From assembly GCA_045592785.1 (NCBI GenBank), contig JAZNVL010000032.1, positions 1 through 32,263 on the forward strand: a stretch of DNA of 32,263 nucleotides, given 5' to 3'. Source of the DNA: RGIG8244 sp045592785. GTDB taxonomy: Bacteria > Verrucomicrobiota > Lentisphaeria > Victivallales > UBA1829. The notes under the pieces are model-generated. The model was not told where the DNA came from. It ran no database searches and saw nothing but the letters and a program-made list of their open reading frames with translations. Below are positions 32,241 through 32,263 of the stretch, one piece after another; position 1 is the stretch's first letter, and the number at the start of each line of letters is the position of its first letter. The position numbers and the translations under genes are program-made.

Positions 32241-32263
32241 ACTGGATAATGGATCAAGATGTG

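Noticed and set aside
32128..32263. Possible CRISPR array at the window end
   Set aside because: The motif is 17 bp with only 11 bp between copies and the copies differ from each other; there are no cas genes.

Overview
The window looks like a chromosomal piece of a Lentisphaerota-type bacterium (Victivallales-like). The taxonomic call is inference. It rests on five prepilin-like H-X9-DG proteins with an FTLIELLVVIAIIAIL N-terminus, a family strongly expanded in that group, and on the Gram-negative gene set (TolC, RseP). No rRNA or marker protein was available to compare.

Layout. (1) 1-3028, plus strand: three tandem paralogous prepilin-like genes, the first cut by the window edge. Copies 2 and 3 carry two FTLIELL signatures separated by an in-frame segment that ends in two adjacent DNA palindromes, and the same palindromic junction survives in copy 1. 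(2) 14623-3022, minus strand: a tightly packed 11-gene housekeeping run, tolC-like, gltX, def, DUF1189-like membrane protein, Cdc123/D123-like ATP-grasp, metY-like, folE, dtd, dxr, rseP, ispG. Gaps are at most about 31 nt and several junctions are ATGA overlaps. It joins translation start-up, D-aminoacyl-tRNA proofreading, folate, sulfur amino acids and two MEP isoprenoid steps. (3) 14770-15735, plus: tRNA-Val(GAC) followed by a GIY-YIG nuclease ORF bracketed by a perfect 67-bp direct repeat. (4) 17297-15472, minus: two more prepilin-like genes with near-identical promoters. (5) 20594-17487, minus: recJ and a CCA-adding/poly(A) polymerase family gene, each with its own promoter, separated by an intrinsic terminator.

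(6) 32263-20857, minus: an AT-richer surface-polysaccharide locus. It begins with an unusually long leader (about 600 nt) holding a large nested inverted-repeat structure and an intrinsic terminator. Then come a NusG/UpxY/LoaP-like antitermination gene, a Wzx-type flippase, a pyruvyl-transferase-family protein, GT2, a small ORF, an EpsG/Wzy-like polymerase, GT32, GT4, an NAD-dependent epimerase and a two-ORF GT-C glycosyltransferase. No initiating phosphoglycosyl transferase or Wza/Wzc export gene is present, so the pathway is incomplete here. At the far end lie one inverted and three direct copies of a 17-bp motif, the direct ones at an exact 28-bp period.

Recurring theme: most promoters I can recognise are preceded by T or A tracts phased every 10-11 bp. 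The strongest candidates for undescribed biology are the coding double palindrome in the prepilin genes, the structured leader plus terminator in front of the NusG paralogue, and the tRNA/GIY-YIG/direct-repeat cassette. All functional calls come from reading motifs; no database search was run.
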